The notes beneath the pieces were generated by a model that saw only the letters and a list, made by a program, of their open reading frames with translations, was not told the origin of the DNA and did not search any database. From positions 124,001-188,000 of the forward strand of contig NZ_JAHNZT010000007.1 of assembly GCF_019039035.1 (NCBI RefSeq): 64,000 bases of DNA, read 5' to 3'. How positions within the stretch are numbered: position 1 is the first letter of the stretch; every line of letters begins with the position of its first letter. Below, in pieces: positions 44,116-56,336 of the stretch. This DNA is from Citreicoccus inhibens. GTDB taxonomy: Bacteria > Myxococcota > Myxococcia > Myxococcales > Myxococcaceae. Made by a program: the position numbers and the translations under genes.

Positions 44116-45516
44116 TCAGGCGAGGATGGGACGCAGGGGGTCCACGCGGGTGATGCTGTAGTCCAGGTTCGCCGAGGCCAACACCGTGGCGATGACGTGC
44201 TCGGGGAAGATGTTCGTGCCGTTGGGGTCCGCGGCGCCGGTGCGCAGGTCGAACGTGCCGGGCGCCATGCCAATGTCGCCGCTGCGGCCGAACACGTAGT
44301 TGTGCTTCACGCCCGCGCCCATGAGCATGCAGCTGCTGCACAGGTGGTGGTCGCGGCCGCCCTGGCTGTTGATGAGCGGCGTGCGAGCGAACTCGCTGAA
44401 CACCATGATGGTGGTGTGGTCCATGAAGTTGCCGCCGCCCGGGTGCGAGGTGCGACGGAGGTCATCCACCAACAGGGCCAACGCGTCGAAGCCCACGCGC
44501 AGGTTGCTCGCGTGGGTGAGCTGCGTGCCGAAGTGCGTATCCAGGCCGCCCGTGAGGTTGATGGACACGCACTGGCTGATGCCCTTCTTCAGCGCCGTGG
44601 CCACGGTGGCCGCGCGCCCCGCCGCGCTGTTGAACGGGAAGGCCTGGTTGCGCAGACCGTAGAAGTCCAGCAGGCCGCCCGCCTCGGTGGCGGTCTGGAA
44701 CTTGAACGCGTCACTCAGCTTGTTGGCCATGACCGCGCCCATCTGTCCGCGGCTGTTCTCATACGTCGTGCCCACGCCGCGCGCGCCGTAAGCGGCCTCC
44801 TCGCACGAGATGGGCTGGCCGTTGAAGTCGATGAGCTGCTTCTCGATGTCGCTGTCGAGCTGCCGCGTGCTCGGCGACAGCGTGAGCACCAGGTCGTTGA
44901 GGCCGCTGACGCGCAGCGCGTTGGCGTAGCCGCCGTACCGGTCGTTGTACGACTCGATGTTGTACGCGATGGAGGCGATGGGCACCGTGGGCTTCATCTG
45001 CCCGACAATCTCCGTCGCCGTGGACGAGCCGCGCGCCGCGCTCCCGTTGGGTTGCTTGCCCGTGAGGAAGTAGCGGTAGCCCACCTCGTGCCCGAGCGTG
45101 GTCATGTTGATGCCGCGCACCACGGTCATCAGGTCGTAGTGGTCCGCCAGCCGGCCCACCGCGGGGCCAAAGGCGATGTTGCTGCGGCCCACGCCCGACT
45201 TCTCGGCGGGGATGAGGGGCCTGGTCTGGAAGCGCGTGTCCGTGGACAGCAGGCTGTAGCCCGGGAGGATGCGCGTCTCCGTGACGCGGTCCGGGGTGAA
45301 CTCGTCCGGGTCTCGCGGGTCGAAGGCGAGGAGTTGGTCCCACCCCCCCGCGAAGTAGACGAAGACAAAGCAGCGGTCCGGGGGCGCCAGGTTCGTCGCC
45401 TGGGCGAAGGCGCGGAAGGGCACACCGCCCAGCAGCGTGGAGCCCATGAAGCCCGCGGCGGCCTTGAGGAAGGTCCGGCGCGCGGGGCGCAACTCGTCGG
45501 GGGGCGTCTTCTTCAT
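44116..45516 (-). CDS. DUF1501 family protein with Tat signal
   Basis: This 466-residue protein belongs to the DUF1501 family, related to the alkaline phosphatase/sulfatase-like fold. A twin-arginine signal (ARRTFLKAAAGFMGSTLLGG) directs folded export. Conserved family segments include VFVYFAGGWDQLLAFDPRD, the NMTTLGHEVGYRYFLTGKQ region, GLDTHFGTQLTHASNL, MVFSEFARTPLINSQGGRDHH and the terminal DPLRPILA. The DTH and GRDHH histidines are likely metal ligands. In many bacteria DUF1501 proteins are paired with DUF1800 or DUF1549/1553 partners, here replaced by a DUF1592-like one. ATG 45516 was preferred over GTG 45525. It lies 19 bases after a small lipoprotein gene. Confidence 0.88.
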   Translation of the reverse strand: MKKTPPDELRPARRTFLKAAAGFMGSTLLGGVPFRAFAQATNLAPPDRCFVFVYFAGGWDQLLAFDPRDPDEFTPDRVTETRILPGYSLLSTDTRFQTRPLIPAEKSGVGRSNIAFGPAVGRLADHYDLMTVVRGINMTTLGHEVGYRYFLTGKQPNGSAARGSSTATEIVGQMKPTVPIASIAYNIESYNDRYGGYANALRVSGLNDLVLTLSPSTRQLDSDIEKQLIDFNGQPISCEEAAYGARGVGTTYENSRGQMGAVMANKLSDAFKFQTATEAGGLLDFYGLRNQAFPFNSAAGRAATVATALKKGISQCVSINLTGGLDTHFGTQLTHASNLRVGFDALALLVDDLRRTSHPGGGNFMDHTTIMVFSEFARTPLINSQGGRDHHLCSSCMLMGAGVKHNYVFGRSGDIGMAPGTFDLRTGAADPNGTNIFPEHVIATVLASANLDYSITRVDPLRPILA

Positions 45517-45535
45517 CGGAGGCACCTGGGAGACG

Positions 45536-46198
45536 TCAGTAGGTGATGAACCGCGAGTCCGTCATCATGGCGATGCACACCACCGCCAGCGCCTGGTCTC
45601 GCTTCTTGAGGGTCTCGGCCCGCACGGCGGCCTGGGTGAACAGGTTCACGTACCGGGTCAGCTCGTCGCCCGACAGCGGGGCCCCCCAGAAGCGGGTGGA
45701 CTGCTCCACCATCAACGTGCGCACCTGCGCGTCCGTCAGCTTGCGCAGGTCATCGAGCTTGCCCGGGATGGAGCGGCTGAGCACCCGGAGCTGCGGATCC
45801 GCCTGGTTCAGCTCCGCGGCGGCCTGGAGCATGCAGACCTCGCGCGCGCCGTCGTCCAGGAACTTGGCGAACACGAGGTTGGGCTCGGTGTTCTCGCTGG
45901 CGATGAGCGCGAAGTCCGCGCGGCCGAGCGACTGCGCGCGCGACTCCAGCTCGGACCAGTCGCGGCCCACCACCGTGCGGATGGATTCCTTGAGCTGCGC
46001 CACGGTGATGCGGCGGGGCGCGCGGCCCACGTGTCCCCCCTGCGCCTCGGGGTCCGGCAGCGGCACGGGCTCCTGGGCGTGAGGGTTGTTCACCGGCTCC
46101 AACTGGCCATCGCGCTCCACCGGCTTCGGGGCATCCACGGAGCCCTGGGTGCAGCCCGCGACGAGCGCGAGCAACGCGGTCAACACGAGGCGGCGCAT
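45536..46198 (-). CDS. small lipoprotein related to DUF1592-type segments
   Basis: This 220-residue lipoprotein has lipobox LLALVAGC. After a proline-rich spacer, it has RRITVAQLKESIRTVVG, and its C-terminal half (TRFWGAPLSGDELTRYVNLF, then LAVVCIAMMTDSRFITY) resembles the DUF1592/DUF1595 segment in which a Phe-x-R-Pro-Leu block is followed by a MLxSPxF-like ending. Its ATG overlaps the upstream stop of the large DUF1592/1588-like protein, so they are translationally coupled. It looks like a partner or split-off domain of that protein. No catalytic residues can be named. Confidence 0.65.
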   Translation of the reverse strand: MRRLVLTALLALVAGCTQGSVDAPKPVERDGQLEPVNNPHAQEPVPLPDPEAQGGHVGRAPRRITVAQLKESIRTVVGRDWSELESRAQSLGRADFALIASENTEPNLVFAKFLDDGAREVCMLQAAAELNQADPQLRVLSRSIPGKLDDLRKLTDAQVRTLMVEQSTRFWGAPLSGDELTRYVNLFTQAAVRAETLKKRDQALAVVCIAMMTDSRFITY

Positions 46199-48213
46199 CA
46201 GTCGATCCTCCGGTAGGCGTCGGACATCACCACGCGCTCGATGAGCGCCTTGAGGCGGTGACCGCTCTTGGCGAAGTCCTGCGAGAAGGGCACCAGGTAC
46301 ATCGACTGCTCCTCGGGCGTCATGGGCCGCCCGAGGAACTCGTTCCAGATGCGCTTGACGGCGCAGCGCTCCAGGTCGCCCGTCTGCATCATCCGCTGCA
46401 CCAGCAGCGCCGGGCCGCCCTCGATGTTCTTCTCCTCGTCCGCGGTGCGGTACAGGTACGTCTTCAGGAGGCCCAGCGAGTTGGCGCCATCGCCGTCGTA
46501 GGCCTGCATCACGTACTGCGCGCACTCGCCGCCGCAGCTCGTGTCGCCGTTGATGGCGCAGTCGCGGCACTTCGGGTCGTAGCGGGGGAACTGGTCAGGC
46601 GGCAGGTACAGCGCGACGCGCTCACCGTAGCGCCCCCAGTGCGCGCCCGTGGGCTCGATGGTGGCGTGGCAGTAGTTGCAGCCGCAGCGCTTGGCCAGGT
46701 TGTTCTCGCGGTTGCACGCGTCCTCGGGCGGAGGCAGCGAGGCGTCCTGCGCGGGCGAGAACGTCTTGCAAAGGAACGCGTCGTAGAACTCGTTGACGCG
46801 CGAGCGCTGGGTCGGGAAGCGGTAGAGGAACGCGGGCGTGGTGAGGATGCCCGAGTGCGGCGTGTCGCGCGTGTACTCCGTCCAGGTGTCCACGTCCGAG
46901 TAGGCCAGCGCGGGCAGCGCGTCCACCCCACCGGGCGCGTTGACGCTGAAGACGCCCACGCCCTGCTTCTGCCGGTAGAACTCGGCCAGCGTGCCGTTGA
47001 GGAACGAGCGGCGCGTGGTGAGGATGTTGAAGTAGGGCTCGTCGCGGCGCAGCACCGAGTCCGCGATGCGCTCCGGCTCCTGGTTGAAGGCGGCGACGCG
47101 CGCGGTGTGCACCGCGGCCACTTCACAGCGACGCATGCCCACGCCACAGCCGCAGGTGCGGTCGCCGACGAAGCGGGTCGTCTCGCAGGACTCCAAGGTC
47201 CACGGGTTCGCCGGGCGCTCCTGCGCCTCGATGGCGCACACGCGCACGGGGTCCGCGGTGGTGGCCCAGTAGGGCGCGGGCTTCGTCACGTAGCCCTCGC
47301 GCTCCAGGCAGCCGCGCTGCGGGGCGTAGGTGCCGTTCACGTTGTTGCGCTTGTTGAGCGTCAGCGTGCAGCGGTCCAACCGCGCCAGCGTCGGGTTCGT
47401 CTCCGGGTTGGGGTGCGTGAAGGCCACCACGTTGCCGCTGGCGTCCGCCTGCTCCACCGTCAGCGCGGAGGTGGTGTTCTTCGCCGGATCCGGCAGGCAG
47501 AGGAACGGATGCAGCGTGCCGTTGGCGATGCGCCGCATGTCACAGAAGTAGAGGTACCTGGCCGGCAGCACCTCCGGCTTGGACTTCGCCACGGTGCAGT
47601 CCGTGAGCGTGGTGTCCGTCAGGTCCAGCTGCGTGCACTTGTAATAGCTGGTGTCGTAGTCGTAGCTGACCGGCAGCGGCACGCCCTTCTCGTCGCGGCA
47701 CTTCTTCTCCGTGACGGGCGGCTCGGCGTGCGGATCCTGCACCGGGAACAGCGGCTTGCCGTCCGTGCCCAGCTTGTTGCAGTCGTCCTGCGCGATGTAC
47801 GAATCGCAGGTGACGCCGTTGAGGCCGCGCAAGCCCGCCGAGGGATTGTTGGCGAACCCGTAAGCGCTCGTGGCGGTGCCAGCGCCGCCGAGCCGCGAGT
47901 CACCGGCATCGAAGACGCTCGCGCTGATGTTCGAGCGCAAGAGCGCGCGGTGATACGTGCGCATCCGCTGGAAGAATGCCTCCTGCTTCATCATCGCCTG
48001 GATGTCCTCGGCGGTGATGGAGCCCTTGGCCTGGACGACCTGGTATTCCTCCAAGGTCGGCGGACGGCCCAACAAGTCGAGGGAGAGCTGACGCAGGTGG
48101 CGCTCCAGCGGAACCTTCGCAACAGGAGCGCAGACCGCGTCCTCAGCGGAGGCGGGCAGCGAGAAGAGAATCGCGGCGCCAGCCAGCAGGCCGAGGCAAC
48201 GCACTGAGGGCAC
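46198..48213 (-). CDS. exported DUF1549/DUF1588-like protein with CxxCH
   Basis: This 671-residue protein has a Sec signal peptide (about residues 1-24, ending PASAED). Near the N-terminus is LERHLRQLSLDLLGRPPTLEEY, the opening of the DUF1549/DUF1592 group. Near residue 530 is CGCNYCHATIEPTGAHWGRY, which holds a CxxCH haem site like the DUF1588 pattern C-x-x-C-H-x-x-I-D-P-x-G. The C-terminal part has the family end FGRPMTPEEQ-like block (NEFLGRPMTPEEQSMYLV) and VVMSDAYRR. It has about 25 cysteines, so several disulfides or further haem sites are possible. GTG 48213 was chosen for CGGAGG 5 bases upstream and the signal. First gene of the five-gene operon. Confidence 0.78.
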   Translation of the reverse strand: MPSVRCLGLLAGAAILFSLPASAEDAVCAPVAKVPLERHLRQLSLDLLGRPPTLEEYQVVQAKGSITAEDIQAMMKQEAFFQRMRTYHRALLRSNISASVFDAGDSRLGGAGTATSAYGFANNPSAGLRGLNGVTCDSYIAQDDCNKLGTDGKPLFPVQDPHAEPPVTEKKCRDEKGVPLPVSYDYDTSYYKCTQLDLTDTTLTDCTVAKSKPEVLPARYLYFCDMRRIANGTLHPFLCLPDPAKNTTSALTVEQADASGNVVAFTHPNPETNPTLARLDRCTLTLNKRNNVNGTYAPQRGCLEREGYVTKPAPYWATTADPVRVCAIEAQERPANPWTLESCETTRFVGDRTCGCGVGMRRCEVAAVHTARVAAFNQEPERIADSVLRRDEPYFNILTTRRSFLNGTLAEFYRQKQGVGVFSVNAPGGVDALPALAYSDVDTWTEYTRDTPHSGILTTPAFLYRFPTQRSRVNEFYDAFLCKTFSPAQDASLPPPEDACNRENNLAKRCGCNYCHATIEPTGAHWGRYGERVALYLPPDQFPRYDPKCRDCAINGDTSCGGECAQYVMQAYDGDGANSLGLLKTYLYRTADEEKNIEGGPALLVQRMMQTGDLERCAVKRIWNEFLGRPMTPEEQSMYLVPFSQDFAKSGHRLKALIERVVMSDAYRRID

Positions 48214-48371
48214 GAGGACCTCCGAGAGGGGGGATCGGGGGCGAACCGTCAGATTGTGCCTGCTTTCCTTGTTAAAGATCCAGCAGGCCTGAACGACGCC
48301 TTCATCCGACATGTGCGCCTACGCACGCGTCGTGGTTGCAACCCCGGGCGGCCCGAGGGAGATAGGGCGCC

Positions 48372-48935
48372 ATGTCCACCGCCGCCTCCGCTTCCCCGCC
48401 CTCGCGGATTTCCGACCGCGCCTTCTACGTCTTCACCGGCGTGGTGTCCGCCGTCGCGCTCGCCTTCCTGGGTTGGCTGCTGCTCATCCGTCGGGGCGGC
48501 GCGGTGGGGGGGAACGTGGACCTGCGCTTCCTGCCCGCGGTCAACGCGAGCCTGAACGCCACGGCGGCGGTGCTCCTCATCGCCGGCTGGGTGGCCATCA
48601 AGCGAGGCGCGCGGCGGGTGCACCAGTACCTCATGGTCGGGGCCTTCGCGGCGTCGGCCCTCTTCCTCATCTGCTACGTCGCCTACCACTACGTCCACGG
48701 CGATACCCGCTACGTCGGGGACTGGCGCGGCCTGTACCTGTGCGTCCTGGCCAGCCACGTCCTCTTGTCCATGTCCGTGGTGCCCATGGCGCTGGTGGCC
48801 TTCTACTTCGCGTGGCGCCAGGACTTCGCCCGTCACCGAAAAGTGACGCGCTGGCTCGCCCCCATCTGGACCTACGTGTCCATCACCGGCGTGCTCGTCT
48901 TCTTCATGCTGCGCGGTGGCATGCCGGCCGCGTAG
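48372..48935 (+). CDS. DUF420 family membrane protein
   Basis: This 187-residue inner-membrane protein has about five helices and matches the DUF420 family, which is often found near cytochrome c oxidase assembly genes. Conserved histidines lie at helix ends: RRVHQYLMVGAF, CYVAYHYVHGDTRY, CVLASHVLLS and DFARHRKVTRWLAPIWTYVS. This pattern suggests haem or copper binding, as proposed for the CtaM-like group. It is divergent from the DUF1592-like operon with a 158-base intergenic region. No oxidase genes are in the window. Confidence 0.85.
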   Translation: MSTAASASPPSRISDRAFYVFTGVVSAVALAFLGWLLLIRRGGAVGGNVDLRFLPAVNASLNATAAVLLIAGWVAIKRGARRVHQYLMVGAFAASALFLICYVAYHYVHGDTRYVGDWRGLYLCVLASHVLLSMSVVPMALVAFYFAWRQDFARHRKVTRWLAPIWTYVSITGVLVFFMLRGGMPAA

Positions 48936-49038
48936 CGCCGCGCTACTGAACACGAGCGCGCAGTGACCCGCCTCAGCGCCGCAAGCACCGGGAGTGCCTG
49001 CGGTAGTGTCTCGCGTCCCTTCTTCACGCGAGGCCCCC

Positions 49039-49656
49039 ATGAGGTGGACGGTCGGAACGCCGTGGCTCGGCGCGCTCCTCGCCGGTGTCGGCTGCTCCCA
49101 TGCGACCGCGGTGCTCGCACCGCCCCCCGATGGGAGCGCGTGTGACACGGCGCAGGCGGCGATTGCTCGCGAGGCGGACACCCGCGCGATGCCCTGGAGC
49201 GCGGCGCAACACCTGGCGGCGAACTTCCCCAACAACCGCGTGTCCTGGCTGATGACGGACAGCGCCTTCCAGACGTACATCGTGAAGGCGAACGCGAAGA
49301 ACTTCGGCCGGTGCAACGACAGCGGCTGCTTCCTCTTCGCCGCCCCCACCGGCCGCATCCTCAGCGCCATCGAGCAGTCGATGACGAACGGCAAGCATGA
49401 CCCGGCGGTGCTGGGCCGCGCGCTCGGCCTGCCCGCGAAGAAGTTCGAGGGGCCGCTGCGGCTGATGACGCTGGACCTGGGCACCACCCGCACGTGTGCA
49501 CGGCTGCCCGTCGACAGCGACCCCGGCGCCTGGAAGTGCACCCGCCCCGAGGACAGCGACTGCTTCAAGTTCGGCGGCTACACCTCGGGAGGACTCCCCG
49601 AGGTCATGGTCATCAACGCGCAGGTGAGCCACACCGAGGTGAGAGAGGTGCCCTGA
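49039..49656 (+). CDS. lipoprotein of unknown function
   Basis: I do not recognise this 205-residue protein. It has a signal ending in a lipobox (LLAGVGC, residue 19), then an acidic/alanine-rich spacer. The folded part has several paired cysteines: GRCNDSGCFLF, RTCARLP, WKCTRPEDSDCFKF. It also has LGTTRTCARLPVDSDPGAW and a C-terminal strand PEVMVINAQVSHTEV. The pattern suggests a small disulfide-bonded secreted domain. ATG 49039 was chosen because the upstream codons lack a signal; a GAGGCCCC stretch precedes it. It stands alone on the plus strand, convergent with the LysR gene. Confidence 0.65.
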   Translation: MRWTVGTPWLGALLAGVGCSHATAVLAPPPDGSACDTAQAAIAREADTRAMPWSAAQHLAANFPNNRVSWLMTDSAFQTYIVKANAKNFGRCNDSGCFLFAAPTGRILSAIEQSMTNGKHDPAVLGRALGLPAKKFEGPLRLMTLDLGTTRTCARLPVDSDPGAWKCTRPEDSDCFKFGGYTSGGLPEVMVINAQVSHTEVREVP

Positions 49657-49684
49657 GCGGACCCCGCGGCCGGCGCGCGTGCGG

Positions 49685-50608
49685 TCACTTCCCGGCCGTC
49701 ACGGGGCGGTGCAGCACCTTGGGAATCTCCGCCACCAGGAGGTCGATGGCTGCGCGCGTCTTCGACGGGAGGTAGCGCGTCTTGGGCCAGACGGCGTGAA
49801 TCTCCGCGGAGACCACGCGCTCCGCATCGAACACCAGCGACAGCTCTCCGGAGCGCACGTAGCGCCCCATCAACCAGCACGGCAGCCACGCGAGCCCCGC
49901 GCCCGCGATGGCCGCGTCGGCGATGGCCTGCACGTCATCGAAGCGAACCCGGCTGGCGATGCGAATCTCACGGACGCGCCCCTCCGTGTCGCGCACGTTC
50001 CAGCCCTTGTCGTTGCCGAAGCCGCCGTAGACGATGCCGGTGTGCGACGCCAAGGCGTCGAGCGTGGCAGGCCGCCCCCGTTCCGCCAGGTACGCGGGCG
50101 ACGCGCAGATGCCCATGGCCTGCGTGCCCAGGTGTCGCGCGACGAGGCTCGCGCTGTCCGGGAGGGGGCCCACGCGCACGCCCAGGTCGAACCCCTCGTT
50201 GACCAGGTCCACCACCCGGTCGTTGAAGGACAGCTCCACCTCCAGCCGCGGGTACTGCTTCGCCAGCGTCATCAGCACCGGGGCCACACAGTGGCGTCCG
50301 AACAGCACCGGCACGCTGACGCGCAGCCGCCCGGTCGGCTCGCGGCGACCGGAGTCGAGCGCGGCCTCGGCGGCGTCCAACTCGCCCAGGGCTCGCACGC
50401 AGCGCTCGTAGAAGGCCTGTCCGTCCTCGGTGAGGCTCTGGCGCCGCGTGGTCCGGTGGAACAGGCGCACGCCCAGCCGATGCTCCAACCGCGCGATCGT
50501 CTTCCCCACCGCCGAGCGCGTCAGCCGCATCCGCTCGGCGGCCTCCGCGAAGCTCCCCGCCTCCACGGCCTGGACGAACGTGGAGATGCCGCTCAGTCGC
50601 TCATTCAT
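49685..50608 (-). CDS. LysR family transcriptional regulator
   Basis: This 307-residue protein is a LysR-type regulator. The N-terminal winged helix-turn-helix has LSGISTFVQAVEAGSFAEAA, then RLTRSAVGKTIARLEHRLGVRLFHRTTR and LTEDGQAFYERC. The C-terminal substrate-binding domain starts near residue 95 (GRLRVSVPVLFGRHCVAPVL). It lies divergent from an MDR oxidoreductase gene with a 156-base spacer, the usual arrangement in which a LysR protein controls its neighbour and itself. The effector is not predictable, but the type resembles regulators of quinone or xenobiotic reductases. Confidence 0.93.
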   Translation of the reverse strand: MNERLSGISTFVQAVEAGSFAEAAERMRLTRSAVGKTIARLEHRLGVRLFHRTTRRQSLTEDGQAFYERCVRALGELDAAEAALDSGRREPTGRLRVSVPVLFGRHCVAPVLMTLAKQYPRLEVELSFNDRVVDLVNEGFDLGVRVGPLPDSASLVARHLGTQAMGICASPAYLAERGRPATLDALASHTGIVYGGFGNDKGWNVRDTEGRVREIRIASRVRFDDVQAIADAAIAGAGLAWLPCWLMGRYVRSGELSLVFDAERVVSAEIHAVWPKTRYLPSKTRAAIDLLVAEIPKVLHRPVTAGK

Positions 50609-50751
50609 GGCGGTCGATTGGTTCCTCTGAGGCTACACAGTGCGTAGCACAAGACGTCACTGAGGATAATCCGGCACCGATATCTTCGCTTCACGGGTCA
50701 CGGCGACCGCCGCGACGGCGGCACTCGACTGCCCGCAGACGCCCGTCCCCT

Positions 50752-50763
50752 GGAGATATCTCC
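50752..50763. promoter_or_regulatory. 12-bp palindrome over the MDR ribosome site
   Basis: GGAGATATCTCC is a perfect palindrome directly before the MDR gene ATG at 50765, and includes its GGAG ribosome site. It could be a regulator half-site or simply the ribosome site by chance. Confidence 0.25.
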
Positions 50764-50764
50764 C

Positions 50765-51793
50765 ATGCAGGCCTACCGCATCGTCCCCCACAAGCAGCTC
50801 CCCTTTGGCCTGGAGCGCTTCGAGCGCGAGGCTCGCGCTCCCGGTCCCCACGAGGTGCTCGTGCGCGTGCGCGCGGTGTCACTCAACTATCGCGACCTCA
50901 TGATCACGCGGATGGCCGGCTCGATGACGGGCAAGGTCGCCACGCCCATCCCCTGCTCGGACGGCGCGGGTGACGTCATCGCGGTGGGCGCGAACGTGAC
51001 GCGCTTCCGGCCGGGCGACCGCGTGGCCGCGTCGTTCTTTCCCCACTGGGTGGATGGCCCTGTCAGCGCCCAGCGCACCGCGGAGGCGCTCGGTGGCCTC
51101 GACGCGGACGGCATGCTGGCCGAGCACGTGGTGCTCCCCGAGAGCGCCTTCTACGCGGTGCCCGCGCACCTGGACTACGCCGAGGCCGCCACCCTGCCCT
51201 GCGCGGGCGTCACGGCCTGGAACGCACTCTTCGTCGAGGGGCGCGTGAAGCCGGGTGGCACCGTGCTCCTGCTGGGTACGGGCGGCGTGTCCGTGTGGGC
51301 CATGCAGCTTGCGCGGGCCGCGGGCCTGAAGACGCTCATCACCTCGTCCAGCGATGAGAAGCTCGCGCGGGCGCGGGCGCTCGGCGCGCATGAGACCATC
51401 AACTACCGCACCACGCCGGAGTGGCAGGACGAGGTGCTCCGGCTCACCCACGGCCAGGGCGTGGACATGGTGGTGGAGGTCGGCGGACAAGACACCCTCA
51501 ACCGCTCCATCGCCTCGCTCCGCATGGGCGGGCGGCTGACCATCGTGGGCCGAGTCAGCGGCGCGGGTGGCGCCCCGGTGGAGCCCATCAGCCTCATCGT
51601 TGGCAACAAGCACATGACGGGCGTCTACGTGGGCAGCCGCGCCATGGCCGAGGACCTCTGCAACTTCGTGACACTCACGGGCATCCGCCCGGCGGTGGAC
51701 CGCGTCTTCGACTTCGCGGACGCGGCCCAGGCGTACGCCTATCTGGAGAGCGCGGCCCACTTCGGAAAGATCATCATCCGCGTGGGCAACTGA
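50765..51793 (+). CDS. MDR family NAD(P)-dependent alcohol dehydrogenase/quinone oxidoreductase
   Basis: This 342-residue protein is a medium-chain dehydrogenase/reductase. The N-terminal GroES-like fold has VLVRVRAVSLNYRDLMI and GDRVAASFF, and the Rossmann part has VLLLGTGGVSVWAMQLARAAG for NAD(P)H binding, then TSSSDEKLARARALGAHETI. The catalytic zinc ligands (Cys and GHE) are replaced (NYRDLMIT, CSDGAGDV), so it is probably a zinc-free quinone/enoyl reductase-like member. It should reduce quinones or unsaturated carbonyls. It is divergent from the LysR gene and convergent with the Lhr gene. Confidence 0.9.
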   Translation: MQAYRIVPHKQLPFGLERFEREARAPGPHEVLVRVRAVSLNYRDLMITRMAGSMTGKVATPIPCSDGAGDVIAVGANVTRFRPGDRVAASFFPHWVDGPVSAQRTAEALGGLDADGMLAEHVVLPESAFYAVPAHLDYAEAATLPCAGVTAWNALFVEGRVKPGGTVLLLGTGGVSVWAMQLARAAGLKTLITSSSDEKLARARALGAHETINYRTTPEWQDEVLRLTHGQGVDMVVEVGGQDTLNRSIASLRMGGRLTIVGRVSGAGGAPVEPISLIVGNKHMTGVYVGSRAMAEDLCNFVTLTGIRPAVDRVFDFADAAQAYAYLESAAHFGKIIIRVGN

Positions 51794-51810
51794 GGCGCCC
51801 CCTTCTCGGC

Positions 51811-56163
<4,353 letters not shown>

Positions 56164-56336
56164 GGCAGCGCTCTCCCGTCTCAGCCTGAACACAGGTACA
56201 GGCCGCCGTCAACGCGCGCGGACGCGACCTGTCCGGACAGCGGACGAAGGTCCGCGCATCCCATCTGGAACAACGCTCGATGCGGTCATCCGCCTCGCGA
56301 CACCCGAGCGCCGCAGGGCCCGCCTCCTCGCCCGCC

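Noticed and set aside
42587-48213. Possible identification as a classical cytochrome c peroxidase or MauG operon because of the CxxCH sites
   Set aside because: The domain context (DUF1501, DUF1549/1588-like, propellers) and lack of di-haem peroxidase motifs do not fit.
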